From Anaerolineae bacterium (GTDB lineage Bacteria; Chloroflexota; Anaerolineae; B4-G1; SLSP01), in the NCBI GenBank assembly GCA_016934645.1, contig JAFGSL010000582.1:1-19434 (forward strand): DNA of 19,434 nt. The letters run 5' to 3'. Shown one piece after another: positions 7,928 to 16,061 of this stretch; position 1 is the stretch's first letter; every line of letters begins with the position of its first letter. The notes below the pieces were generated by a model. It had not been told where the DNA came from. It saw only the letters and a program-made list of their open reading frames with translations, and searched no databases. A program made the position numbers and the translations under genes.

Positions 7928-9865
7928 ATGGCACACTGCAAAAACTGCGGTTACGAACTTCCTGAGACGGTAGGGTTATTGTGCCCCAACTGCGGTGCTA
8001 CCCTGCTCTCGGAAAAGAAACCCGGCCAACGTAAACCGCTGCGTTTCAAACTGCCCTCTATGCCACGTCTTGCAAAGCGTGAGAAAAGGGTATCACCGCA
8101 GCAGGTAGAGCAGCCACAGCCTGTGCAACAAGAAACACCGCGCCCTGTAAAGCAAGAAAAGCCGCGTCTCCGCCTGCGGATCACGCCTCACCTGTGGAGA
8201 CGGCTCCTCGTCATCCTGCTTGCCCTGGTAATCTTCTCTGGCGTACTGGCAGCAGCGGCGTATGCAGGACTGTACTATGGCGAGCGCGACCGCCAGACGG
8301 CACGGCAAAACGTCGTGCAAGAACACTACACTGCCGGGCTGGAGGCGCTCAACGAAGGGCGTTTCGAGCGTGCGGTTGCGGAGTTCCAGTACGTGCTGCA
8401 ACTTGATCCTCAGTATGCCTTGGCGGAACAGGGACTCACTGAAGCACGCGCGCGCCTGGCGGTCAAACCCACCCCCACTCTCGAAGCCGTCATCTCGCTG
8501 GCGGAACAACTCCTCGATCAGGCTCACATCTCATTCGAGGCCAACGAATGGGTAGCAACGGCCCGCACGCTGACCCAACTGCGCGCCCTCGACCCCGATT
8601 ACGAACCTGAAGCGGTCGAAGAGATGCTCTTTACCAGCCTGTATAACGCCGGGATCGCATTCCTGGAAGAGGAAGTGCTTGAGGTCGGCATCTCTTATCT
8701 GGATCAGGCCATAGCTTTGCGCCCACTGGACGCGAGTGCGGTCAACCAGCGCAACCTGGCAGCGCGCTACCTGGACGCACTCAACTATTGGGGCGTAGAC
8801 TGGGAGTTGTGCATCGACCGCTTCGAAGCCCTTTACGCCACCAATCCCGGCTACAGGGACGTGGCGCAGCGTGTTTACCGGGCCTATCTGGCCTACGCTG
8901 ATTACTTTGTCGCGCAAGGTGAGATGTGCCCGGCAGAGATGCAGTATACGCAAGCACTGCGCATGTACGCCGATCCTGCTATCGACCAGAAGCGCACGGA
9001 CGCGGCACAAATATGTCTTATCGCCACGCCGACACCCCTGGAGGGGACAACGCCGCACCTGACCCCGCAGCCGATCCTTGGCTTTACATCTGGGCGGCTG
9101 GCCTATCCCGTCTACAATAGCACAACCGATGTCTACGATCTCTACGCACTCTACGCCGATGGACGCATCCTGCGTGCCGCCACCGGGGCCGATCAACCCT
9201 GGTGGGAGTTGGGGACGGGCCGCCTGGCCTACCGCGACAAAGTCTTAGGCGGGGTGAAGATGGTATTGCCAGAAGAAGGGGTACCGCTGCAACTGCTTGC
9301 GCCATTGGGACAGGCCTGGCCCACACTTTCACCCGACAGCCGCCGCGTGGCCTACGCCGCCGTCGATAGTGTGTGGTCGATCTACATCGCCAACACCGAC
9401 GGCTCCGGCGAACCGCGCCAACTGGCAACGGGATGGGGACCCGCGTGGGGCGCAGCGGGACTGCTGGCCTATACCGGTTGCGACGCGACAGGGAAGTGTG
9501 GCATCACTCTCGACAACCCTGATGACGATCAGCCCGGCACAGTGTTGACCGGCAGTGAGAATGACAGCGCGGTCAGTTGGGCGCCAGGAGGCAATATGAT
9601 GGCGTATATGACTAATGTCACCGGCAACTGGGACATCATCTTGCTAAATCCACAGGGTGGCGTGCAGCAATTGACATTCGATGCCTCGGACGAAGGCTTG
9701 CCGGTTTGGTCACCAGACGGCGGGCACATTGCCTTCGTGAGCAATCGCGATGGCAACTGGGCTATCTACATCATGCAAGTGGATGGGCAAAACGTGCAGC
9801 GTACCCTCGACCTCGGTCCCTCGTTGCCGGGATGGGAGAACCAGCGCCTTTCTTGGGTCTGGTGA
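7928..9865 (+). CDS. Zinc-ribbon, single-TM, TPR and TolB-like beta-propeller protein
   Basis: The 645-residue product starts with a zinc ribbon (CKNCGYELP...CPNCGATL), followed by a basic, Pro/Gln-rich linker and one membrane helix at about 93-118 (LLVILLALVIFSGVLAAAAY). Outside the membrane come TPR-like helical repeats (about 130-375; first repeat EHYTAGLEALNEGRFERAVA) and a Thr/Pro-rich spacer. Last is a C-terminal WD40-like propeller of the TolB/PD40 type (about 380-645), with blades carrying WPTLSPDSRRVAY, VSWAPGGNMMAYM and PVWSPDGGHIAFVSNRDGNW. A ribbon inside and a propeller outside suggest a membrane scaffold or sensor; no enzyme motif is seen. I chose the ATG at 7928 because the ribbon begins there; the longer frame overlaps the kinase gene. 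Function unknown. Confidence 0.82.
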   Translation: MAHCKNCGYELPETVGLLCPNCGATLLSEKKPGQRKPLRFKLPSMPRLAKREKRVSPQQVEQPQPVQQETPRPVKQEKPRLRLRITPHLWRRLLVILLALVIFSGVLAAAAYAGLYYGERDRQTARQNVVQEHYTAGLEALNEGRFERAVAEFQYVLQLDPQYALAEQGLTEARARLAVKPTPTLEAVISLAEQLLDQAHISFEANEWVATARTLTQLRALDPDYEPEAVEEMLFTSLYNAGIAFLEEEVLEVGISYLDQAIALRPLDASAVNQRNLAARYLDALNYWGVDWELCIDRFEALYATNPGYRDVAQRVYRAYLAYADYFVAQGEMCPAEMQYTQALRMYADPAIDQKRTDAAQICLIATPTPLEGTTPHLTPQPILGFTSGRLAYPVYNSTTDVYDLYALYADGRILRAATGADQPWWELGTGRLAYRDKVLGGVKMVLPEEGVPLQLLAPLGQAWPTLSPDSRRVAYAAVDSVWSIYIANTDGSGEPRQLATGWGPAWGAAGLLAYTGCDATGKCGITLDNPDDDQPGTVLTGSENDSAVSWAPGGNMMAYMTNVTGNWDIILLNPQGGVQQLTFDASDEGLPVWSPDGGHIAFVSNRDGNWAIYIMQVDGQNVQRTLDLGPSLPGWENQRLSWVW

Positions 9866-9906
9866 TTACCCACATGTTGCAAGACGCACCGATTTTATTT
9901 ATTTAT

Positions 9907-9989
9907 CGCAGAGGACGCAAAGTGCGCGGCACGAGTTGCGCAGAGAAAGCTTTTTTTATATCTCTCTGCGGCCTCAGCGTGATCTGCGG
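9907..9989. repeat. Nested inverted repeat (intergenic palindromic element)
   Basis: Outer arms at 9907-9918 (CGCAGAGGACGC) and 9978-9989 match as inverted repeats at 10 of 12 positions. Inner arms CGCAGAG (9939-9945) and CTCTGCG (9964-9970) are perfect, enclosing a T-rich loop. The whole 83-base block could fold as one long hairpin. It fills much of the gap between the TPR/propeller gene and the tRNA promoter and could end transcription of the upstream gene. It looks like a repeat-family element, not a unique site. Confidence 0.6.
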
Positions 9990-10020
9990 TGAGATTGGGT
10001 ACTCACCAGTCCCTAGCGCC

Positions 10021-10048
10021 TTGACGAAAGCGCCAAATCGGGTATAAC
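10021..10048 (+). promoter_or_regulatory. Sigma70-type promoter of the tRNA-Pro gene
   Basis: TTGACG at 10021-10026 and TATAAC at 10043-10048 are separated by 16 bases and end ten bases before the tRNA 5' end, a normal arrangement for a stand-alone tRNA promoter. Confidence 0.65.
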
Positions 10049-10057
10049 TCAGTTGTT

Positions 10058-10134
<77 letters not shown>

Positions 10135-10231
10135 GTTGACCATATAGCGTGGTGGCTCGACTCGCAACGATCTTCCGCTTTTCTCCATCATCGCCTGCAT
10201 GTGACGGACCATAGAAAAACCGAAGCCAATA

Positions 10232-13099
10232 TCACTCCGTCACATCAATATCCGCCTCATCCAACGGCTCAAAGACCGCGTTCTGCAACCACTGCGGATC
10301 GAAGCCAGCGGCTTTGTGGGCTTCTACAACTAACCGCAGATGCCCGGATTCCCGCGCCAGGTTCATCAGAGGACTGGTGAGGTGGTAGAGTTGCTGCGGG
10401 ACGACGGTCATCTCCAGGTGCACGACGGTGCGCGCTGGCGGAGAGGGCGACCCAGGCTCCGGTTCTGGCGCAACCACGGGAACCTCCGTGGCGGGTGGGA
10501 CAACTGTGACGGCGCTCGGTTGTACGGCACCGGTTGTCGTGTCGACCACTTCCGGCGCAGGCGCTCCGGCTTGAATCGCTGCTGGGAGAACGAGCACGCC
10601 TTCACGCAGGTCTATCTGCGTTTCGGGAGGTGCGACGCCAATTTGTACCAGTTCGGGGCGAACGAAGTAATGGCCTCCCTCACGCGCGCGACCGACCTCA
10701 ATCTGTCCGGGACGGCCCACGTACCCAAAGACGCCCGCTTCCACACCGGCGGTGACGGCTTGCCGGAGCACATTTTCATCGGCCAAGCGAGGAAAGTCCA
10801 GAACTTCGTAGAAGGAATCCAGCACTTGCCCCAAATTCACCGCGAGTGAGGCATTCGATCCCGCGCCTAGCTGCATCAACGTCACGATCTTGTCGGCGGT
10901 GAGCGAAACAAAGACCTTGTGCGCGATGTCGGTCAACAGCTCCATCAGCCGCTCGTGGATACCGGAAGCCGCTGTGGGGCGTCCGGTCAGCGTGAGCTTT
11001 TCTAAAATCAATGCTGATTGACCCGTTAGCCCTTGCCGCCCAGTTTGCGGCAGCCAAACCGTCTCATACAGTTGCCGTAGCGCGGACTCAAACCGGGTAT
11101 TTTCGGTCCCTTCCCGTTCCTTGAGTTGCTGCATCTGCGGCGTCGTGAGATTATACTGCTGGCGCTTGGCGCGCACCCGCTTGATGGCCTCCAGGTAGCG
11201 GGCTGCCGAGCGCAGTTGCTCGACTTGCCTGCGTTCCGGAATAGCCAAACCAATCCCATTGCGATACTGGCGGGGAATGTCGCCATACTGCATGCACAAC
11301 TCCAGGGCCAGACGCTCCTGCTGACCAGGGCCATGCTGGGCAAAGTCCAGCGGTAGATATGCCAGCAAGAAACGGGGTTCCTTGTGAGGAATTTTTTCGC
11401 TGTGAGCAGGCCAGATGATGGCCCCTTTACGCCCGCTCAAGCGTTTGTCCAATTCGGACCTGATAGCCGCGTCAATTCCCTCGCTGACGCTCGGATTCTG
11501 TGCCTCTGCCTCCAGGATTTGCGTGACGTTGGGGGTGGTCTTAAAGACGTAGTGGACGCCATCATAGTGCAGAAAGAGGCATTGTTCACGCAGTTCCTTG
11601 AGCACGGCCTGCGCCGTGATGCTATCCAGGTCCGGGCTAACGACACTGGAAAGCAATTCGCTTTCTGCGACGCCGGTAGCGATAGGTTCACCCCCTGCTT
11701 CATCCTGGCGCGTCAGCCCGCCGAAGGAGTAAGCCAGGATCGCCGTGGCGATGCGCTGCGCCGGATGCACGTTGCTCAGGGCGGGGTGTTCGCGTCCCAG
11801 GCGCTCGTCGATGCGTTTGACGCGCGCGTTCGGCCCCAGAAAGTCGCGTTGCAGCACGGCCATGAAGGGTTCGCGCTGGCCGACTTCGGTGAAGAAAGCA
11901 TGTTGCACATCCTCGTCTTCAATAGGAATGTCGCCTGGTCCGAGAACGATGCGCGCCTGATCGTCGCGTTTGAGCGTATACAGGCAGACGGAGAGAAAAC
12001 GCAGCGCGCCGCGTGTGCGCTGGAAATCGGGCAGTGAAGCCCAACGTTCGGTCATAATGTCGATCAGCGCGGGGTGGAAGGGGTAGGCCGCTTCGATCCG
12101 CCGGTGCAGGGCCAGGCGGTCATCTGCGGCGGCGCGGCGGCCGGCCTCGTCCAGTGTGTGGGACATACGGGCGCTGGTGATCGTCGTGGCAAAGGTGGCC
12201 GCAGCGGCAGTCGCAGCAGCAGGATCGGGGTCTTGATCTAGCAGACGCCGCCGTAGGACAGGCAGGATTTCATCACCCGTTACCGGCTCGCGCTTGGCAT
12301 CCACTCGCGAGGTCAAGTGATCGAGCATATCCAACGTTGCCTGGTTGCCCAACGCCTCGCGGACGCTGGCTTGCAGGCTATAGACCATAACGGCATGGTG
12401 TGCGCGGGCGACTTCCACCGATAGAGATTGCAGGAAGTCCTGCACCTGACGGCCCAGAGTAGAATCCAGCACCGGCTCAGCGGAAGCGCGCTCCAGGTAT
12501 TTGAGGACCTCATCCAGCAGCAGAAGCGTCGGTTGGTCGCCGAGCATTTGGGCGATGACATCGCCCCCCGGCGCGCCACGCGTGGCGTCATGATGGGCCA
12601 CCACGTCGTAACACCCCAGTTGCGCGGCCAACATGCCCCACATTGTTTGTACAGGTTGACCATCGATGACGCGGCCACGCACGTCGAACTTCTCGCCATC
12701 AAAAACAGCGACGCGCACAGACCTGACAGGTTTTAGGCGAACGGAGTTCGCACAATCTGGCAGGTCTCCTATAAGTTCGGGATGGTGGGCCAAGTGGTAG
12801 AGGGCCGCCAGGGTGTGGGATTTCCCGCCACCAAAGGGAGAGCGCAGTTGTAGCACACGGTCGCCTTTGCCCTCAGCCAAACCGCGCAGCACGTCTTCGA
12901 GCAAACGCCGCAGGCGGCCGGTCAGGTACGTTGCGGCAAAGAAGGCATGAGCATCACGGTAGACTTTGGGGACTTGCGTATCTCCGGCGACGAGCGCGCC
13001 TAAGTCGATGGCATACGTGGCGATAGCAGTATCGCCGGCCTCGACATCGGAGTGGAGGTGCACAATCTGCGACCAGGGTTTGAGCGTTGTATCGGCCAT
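10232..13099 (-). CDS. DUF499 (COG1483) AAA ATPase of an anti-phage locus
   Basis: The 955-residue cytoplasmic protein matches DUF499 ATPases. It has an N-terminal segment (LKPWSQIVHLHSDVEAGD), Walker A as SPFGGGKSHTLAALYHL (about 87-103; the family form PFGGGK(S/T)H), Walker B LLLLDEVLKYL (about 195) and a long helical C-terminal half. A Pro-rich linker (about 840-880, PEPEPGSPSPP) leads to a final small domain. DUF499 proteins are established partners of DUF1156 methylases in defence islands, where they are thought to be large motor or remodelling ATPases; the reaction is not defined. Start ATG 13097-13099 follows AGAGGT. It is the last gene of the operon, 78 bases after the nuclease stop. 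Residues about 112-128 derive from an inserted palindromic repeat. The gene is otherwise intact. Confidence 0.85.
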   Translation of the reverse strand: MADTTLKPWSQIVHLHSDVEAGDTAIATYAIDLGALVAGDTQVPKVYRDAHAFFAATYLTGRLRRLLEDVLRGLAEGKGDRVLQLRSPFGGGKSHTLAALYHLAHHPELIGDLPDCANSVRLKPVRSVRVAVFDGEKFDVRGRVIDGQPVQTMWGMLAAQLGCYDVVAHHDATRGAPGGDVIAQMLGDQPTLLLLDEVLKYLERASAEPVLDSTLGRQVQDFLQSLSVEVARAHHAVMVYSLQASVREALGNQATLDMLDHLTSRVDAKREPVTGDEILPVLRRRLLDQDPDPAAATAAAATFATTITSARMSHTLDEAGRRAAADDRLALHRRIEAAYPFHPALIDIMTERWASLPDFQRTRGALRFLSVCLYTLKRDDQARIVLGPGDIPIEDEDVQHAFFTEVGQREPFMAVLQRDFLGPNARVKRIDERLGREHPALSNVHPAQRIATAILAYSFGGLTRQDEAGGEPIATGVAESELLSSVVSPDLDSITAQAVLKELREQCLFLHYDGVHYVFKTTPNVTQILEAEAQNPSVSEGIDAAIRSELDKRLSGRKGAIIWPAHSEKIPHKEPRFLLAYLPLDFAQHGPGQQERLALELCMQYGDIPRQYRNGIGLAIPERRQVEQLRSAARYLEAIKRVRAKRQQYNLTTPQMQQLKEREGTENTRFESALRQLYETVWLPQTGRQGLTGQSALILEKLTLTGRPTAASGIHERLMELLTDIAHKVFVSLTADKIVTLMQLGAGSNASLAVNLGQVLDSFYEVLDFPRLADENVLRQAVTAGVEAGVFGYVGRPGQIEVGRAREGGHYFVRPELVQIGVAPPETQIDLREGVLVLPAAIQAGAPAPEVVDTTTGAVQPSAVTVVPPATEVPVVAPEPEPGSPSPPARTVVHLEMTVVPQQLYHLTSPLMNLARESGHLRLVVEAHKAAGFDPQWLQNAVFEPLDEADIDVTE
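12719..12767. repeat. Palindromic repeat inserted in frame within the DUF499 gene
   Basis: AGACCTGACAG (12719-12729) and CTGGCAGGTCT (12757-12767) are inverted repeats at 10 of 11 positions. Between them lies a second perfect hairpin, GCGAAC-gga-GTTCGC (12737-12751). The 49-base block therefore has two nested symmetries, unlike the surrounding coding sequence. It encodes about 16 residues (PDCANSVRLKPVRS) that separate the helix after Walker A from the next strand (VRVAVFDGEKFD). I recall repeats with AGACCTG...CAGGTCT ends as common in filamentous Chloroflexota; copy number here cannot be checked. Confidence 0.65.
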
Positions 13100-13142
13100 A
13101 AGTTACCTCTTTTTGATGCGTGATACGTAAATAGGGCGTAGT

Positions 13143-13160
13143 CGCGATTTCTGTATCGCG
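13143..13160. promoter_or_regulatory. Small hairpin in the nuclease-DUF499 intergenic gap
   Basis: CGCGAT and ATCGCG form a perfect 6-bp stem with a six-base loop within the 78-base gap between the nuclease stop and the DUF499 start. It may be a weak attenuator or a processing site that lets the last gene be expressed at its own level. The gap also holds a fragment (13118-13128) shared with the inverted repeat at 3678. Confidence 0.3.
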
Positions 13161-13177
13161 TCTGTACTTTTCCTCGG

Positions 13178-13810
13178 TTATGAGCGCTCCGGTATCTTTA
13201 ACGCCTGCTTGAGTTCCGCCACTGCCGCATCCAGGTAGCCTAACTGGCGCTCGATAAAGCCTTGCAATTGCGGCGTGGCGAAGAGTTCATCCAGATACAG
13301 CAACTCTACCGAGGTCTGGTAGGCGCGACGCAGCAGAGACAAAACCTGTTCGTGTTCCTCACTGCGCGCGGAGACCACCAGCACCTTACCGGCGATGGGC
13401 GCGCTCTCCAGTTGATCGACCAGCAGGAAAACACCTTGTTGGTACTTGGTGATGAACTCCGCCTGCGCCGTTGCCAGGTCAAACTGCCCGGAGCGTGAAC
13501 CACCCCAGCTCTTCAATTCGGCCAGATAACGCTTCTCCCGGTATTCGAGCAGGAAATCCGGCTGCAAGCGGCTGCGCTTTTCAAGAAAGCGGCGGATGGC
13601 GGTGGCGTCCAGCTCGGTCCCCAGGCGCTTGTACCCGTCGAACAACGCGTTGAGAATGTGTTGGATATCGCGCTTGCGCACCAGGGCCGGGCGGCGCAGC
13701 ACGCGGTAGCCGGCTACCTTGAAATATTCCTCGACGATGGGTTCGTAGAAGTTCGGGTAGCCTTGTATCCAGTAACGGAAGGCGGTGATGTGGTCAGGTG
13801 TCAAATCCAT
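13178..13810 (-). CDS. Small PD-(D/E)XK-fold nuclease
   Basis: The 210-residue protein carries the spaced catalytic signature of the restriction-endonuclease-like fold: Pro84-Asp85 (LQPDFLLEY) followed after 12 residues by Glu98-x-Lys100 (YLAELKSWGG). Glu27 or Glu28 in the preceding helix (VEEYFKVAGYRV) is a plausible extra metal ligand. After the core come an amphipathic helix (FDLATAQAEFITKYQQ), a strand (KVLVVSA) and a helical tail. No DNA-recognition domain is evident. The ATG at 13808-13810 is chosen because the domain begins there and it lies ten bases after the stop of the kinase gene; no strong Shine-Dalgarno sequence is present, so translation is probably coupled. GC is high, like the methylase and DUF499 genes. 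The nuclease call is from motifs; target and activity are inferred. Confidence 0.75.
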   Translation of the reverse strand: MDLTPDHITAFRYWIQGYPNFYEPIVEEYFKVAGYRVLRRPALVRKRDIQHILNALFDGYKRLGTELDATAIRRFLEKRSRLQPDFLLEYREKRYLAELKSWGGSRSGQFDLATAQAEFITKYQQGVFLLVDQLESAPIAGKVLVVSARSEEHEQVLSLLRRAYQTSVELLYLDELFATPQLQGFIERQLGYLDAAVAELKQALKIPERS

Positions 13811-13820
13811 AGTTTTCTGT

Positions 13821-16061
13821 CTACAGTCTTTCAATCTCACGGGCCAATGCTGTGAGATGCAGGTAACAGGCATCAGTTGCATCTTTTTGACCTGCTAACA
13901 CATACAATAGCAAACCCAAAGCGTTCTCATGTTTGTCATTATATTGGTTATACAACAAATCGATAATAGCCCTAGCGCGATTTCTGGCATTATCAGCTTC
14001 AGGCAAGGCATCTCGCCATGGATGTAATCGGGCCTCCACAAAAACTGTCCGTAGTTCGCGGTTGCTGGCGAAAGGTCCGCAAGCTAGCAATGTATCCAGC
14101 AGATGGTCGTAGAGGTCTGGTGGGATGCCGGACTGTGAAACAAGCGATACTTCTTCTACTTTGTAATTGCGTTGCAGATCGTCTAACATAGCTTCTACGG
14201 TTCGATAGCGTTGCTGCGGTTCTTTTTCCAGGGCTTTCTCGACGACGGCAACAAGGTAGTCCGGGATATCAGTGCGGAATTGGCGTAAGTTAGGAACAGG
14301 CGTTAGCAGATGTTTGTAGATAATAGCGGCAGATGTATCAGCATCGAAAGGTACTTGTCCTGCAATCATCTCATAAAGCATAACTCCGAGAGCATATATA
14401 TCTGCTCTATGGTCAACCGTTTCTGATTCGTTTATTCTCTCCGGCGCCATATATGCCGGTGTACCAATGACATCCGACCCGGTAAGCCTCTGGCTACTAT
14501 CAACAAGCTTGGCAAGGCCAAAATCACTCAGGATAGCAGTCCCGCTTGGAGAAAGTAATACATTAGCGGGTTTGATGTCTCGATGTAGAACACCCTGATT
14601 GTGCGCATATTGCAAAGCAAAGCCGATTTGTAGTGTAATACGGATTGCTTCCGTAACAGATATTCGTTCGCCGTGCTCGCGAAGGGCTTGCAAACGCATT
14701 TTGAGATTTTCCGATGAGACGTATTCCATGACTATATAGTAGATGTCATTTTCCTGACCAAAATTATAAATGCGCACAATATTGCTGTGGTGCAATTTGG
14801 CAGCCGTTTGCGCTTCTCGTTGAAACCGCGCGTTGAATCCTTCATCCGTAATAATGTGGGGTAGCATCACCTTTATGGCTACGTCGCGGTCAAGCGTAGT
14901 TTGGCGCGCTTTGTAGACATCGGCCATACCTCCACGCCCTAGCCGTGAAACAATCTGATACGGACCTATAGTCTGTCCGACTAAATCGCCAATCATCAAT
15001 GCGTGCAAGGAGATGTCCCGGCTCATCTCCTGTCGCACAAAGCTAGCTAATAGCTGTCCGGCATATCCAAAACTATCATCGGGCCGTTTGACCAACAACC
15101 CCAAGGTTACCAGGTCTTTGAATAAGTTCGTAATAGGCGTATCCTGTTTGCCCGCTAACGAAAAATGGGCGGGGGCGCATAGGACTCGCTTCTGCTCAAT
15201 CGTCAGATGGTTCCAGTAAGAACGATATTGCGCTTCCATCGCTTTCTGTGTTTGATCCAAGACATTCAAATGATCTGTGTGGGTCAAGGCCGCACCTGTT
15301 TGTTGCCACTGGGCAAAGGCAAAGTGACAGGCATACTGTAGAGCCAGGGGATGCCCTCCGGTCAAGTCTATCAAAAATTCTTCATCTTTGGGAGAAAAGA
15401 TTCCTGCAACCCGTATAAGTTCTTGCGATTCATCCCTAGAGAAAAAGCCTAGCCGTACCATATCAAAGATATTGAAGAAAGGTGAGGAAAAAATCTCTTC
15501 CTCAGTAAACTCAAGATCGATGAGTGGACGCTGCGAAACGGTGATGTAAGTCAGCTCATGTTCGATGTGTAGTGCGCGCAACCCTAAAAAGAAGTCAATT
15601 CCCAATCTCGGGTTGCTGGCTAACAACTCGAACTCATCCAATAGCAATACGAGCCTGATTCCTTCATCTTGCAGATCCAGGATGTAGTCTTCGAATTCGT
15701 AATAACTCAAGGATTCGCCAGGTCGCGCGAGTTCGATTTGACGCTCTTGCCTCAATTGACGACAAACCAGTTGTATGATCCTGGTGTATATTTCGCCTGG
15801 TGCGCTTTGCATTAACGGCGCGCTGCTACAGTCAATGTAAATACACAATAATTCATTGCCCAATTCATACAATGCGCGCACGTCTGGCGCGAGCAATTGC
15901 CGCGCTAGCGAGGTCTTGCCGATGCGCCGGATGCCCACTACCGAAAGGCACTGTCCATTGCGCACGTCGTTGGTCAATTTCCCCAACTCCTGCCGGCGAC
16001 CATAAAAGTGCTTGAAATCCCGGATAGGGCGGCCTAGGTGAGTATAGGGATTAGGCAGCAT
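13821..16061 (-). CDS. STAND-type ATPase fused to Ser/Thr protein kinase and a C-terminal adaptor-like domain
   Basis: The 746-residue protein has four parts. Residues about 1-260 are an AAA/STAND ATPase with a leading FYGRRQEL motif, Walker A GIRRIGKTSL (about 43-52) and Walker B LVLLLDEFELL (about 140). Residues 270-345 look like a winged helix (LTIEQKRVL...). Residues about 362-625 are a complete Hanks-type kinase: LGRGGMADVY, VAIKV, HRDIKPANVLL (about 493), DFGLA (about 512), YMAPE (about 538). Residues about 644-746 are all-helical (GPFASNRELRTVF, HENALGLLLYVL) and resemble effector-associated, death-fold-like adaptor domains of bacterial conflict systems. No membrane segment is visible. 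It overlaps the upstream sensor gene by 11 bases, with GGAGGAG before its ATG, implying coupled expression. The kinase appears active; its substrates are unknown. Confidence 0.88.
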   Translation of the reverse strand: MLPNPYTHLGRPIRDFKHFYGRRQELGKLTNDVRNGQCLSVVGIRRIGKTSLARQLLAPDVRALYELGNELLCIYIDCSSAPLMQSAPGEIYTRIIQLVCRQLRQERQIELARPGESLSYYEFEDYILDLQDEGIRLVLLLDEFELLASNPRLGIDFFLGLRALHIEHELTYITVSQRPLIDLEFTEEEIFSSPFFNIFDMVRLGFFSRDESQELIRVAGIFSPKDEEFLIDLTGGHPLALQYACHFAFAQWQQTGAALTHTDHLNVLDQTQKAMEAQYRSYWNHLTIEQKRVLCAPAHFSLAGKQDTPITNLFKDLVTLGLLVKRPDDSFGYAGQLLASFVRQEMSRDISLHALMIGDLVGQTIGPYQIVSRLGRGGMADVYKARQTTLDRDVAIKVMLPHIITDEGFNARFQREAQTAAKLHHSNIVRIYNFGQENDIYYIVMEYVSSENLKMRLQALREHGERISVTEAIRITLQIGFALQYAHNQGVLHRDIKPANVLLSPSGTAILSDFGLAKLVDSSQRLTGSDVIGTPAYMAPERINESETVDHRADIYALGVMLYEMIAGQVPFDADTSAAIIYKHLLTPVPNLRQFRTDIPDYLVAVVEKALEKEPQQRYRTVEAMLDDLQRNYKVEEVSLVSQSGIPPDLYDHLLDTLLACGPFASNRELRTVFVEARLHPWRDALPEADNARNRARAIIDLLYNQYNDKHENALGLLLYVLAGQKDATDACYLHLTALAREIERL

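Noticed and set aside
11384..12037. Plus-strand open frame of 217 codons opposite the DUF499 gene
   Set aside because: Antisense to a clear ATPase gene, with no domain; a by-product of the minus-strand codon bias.
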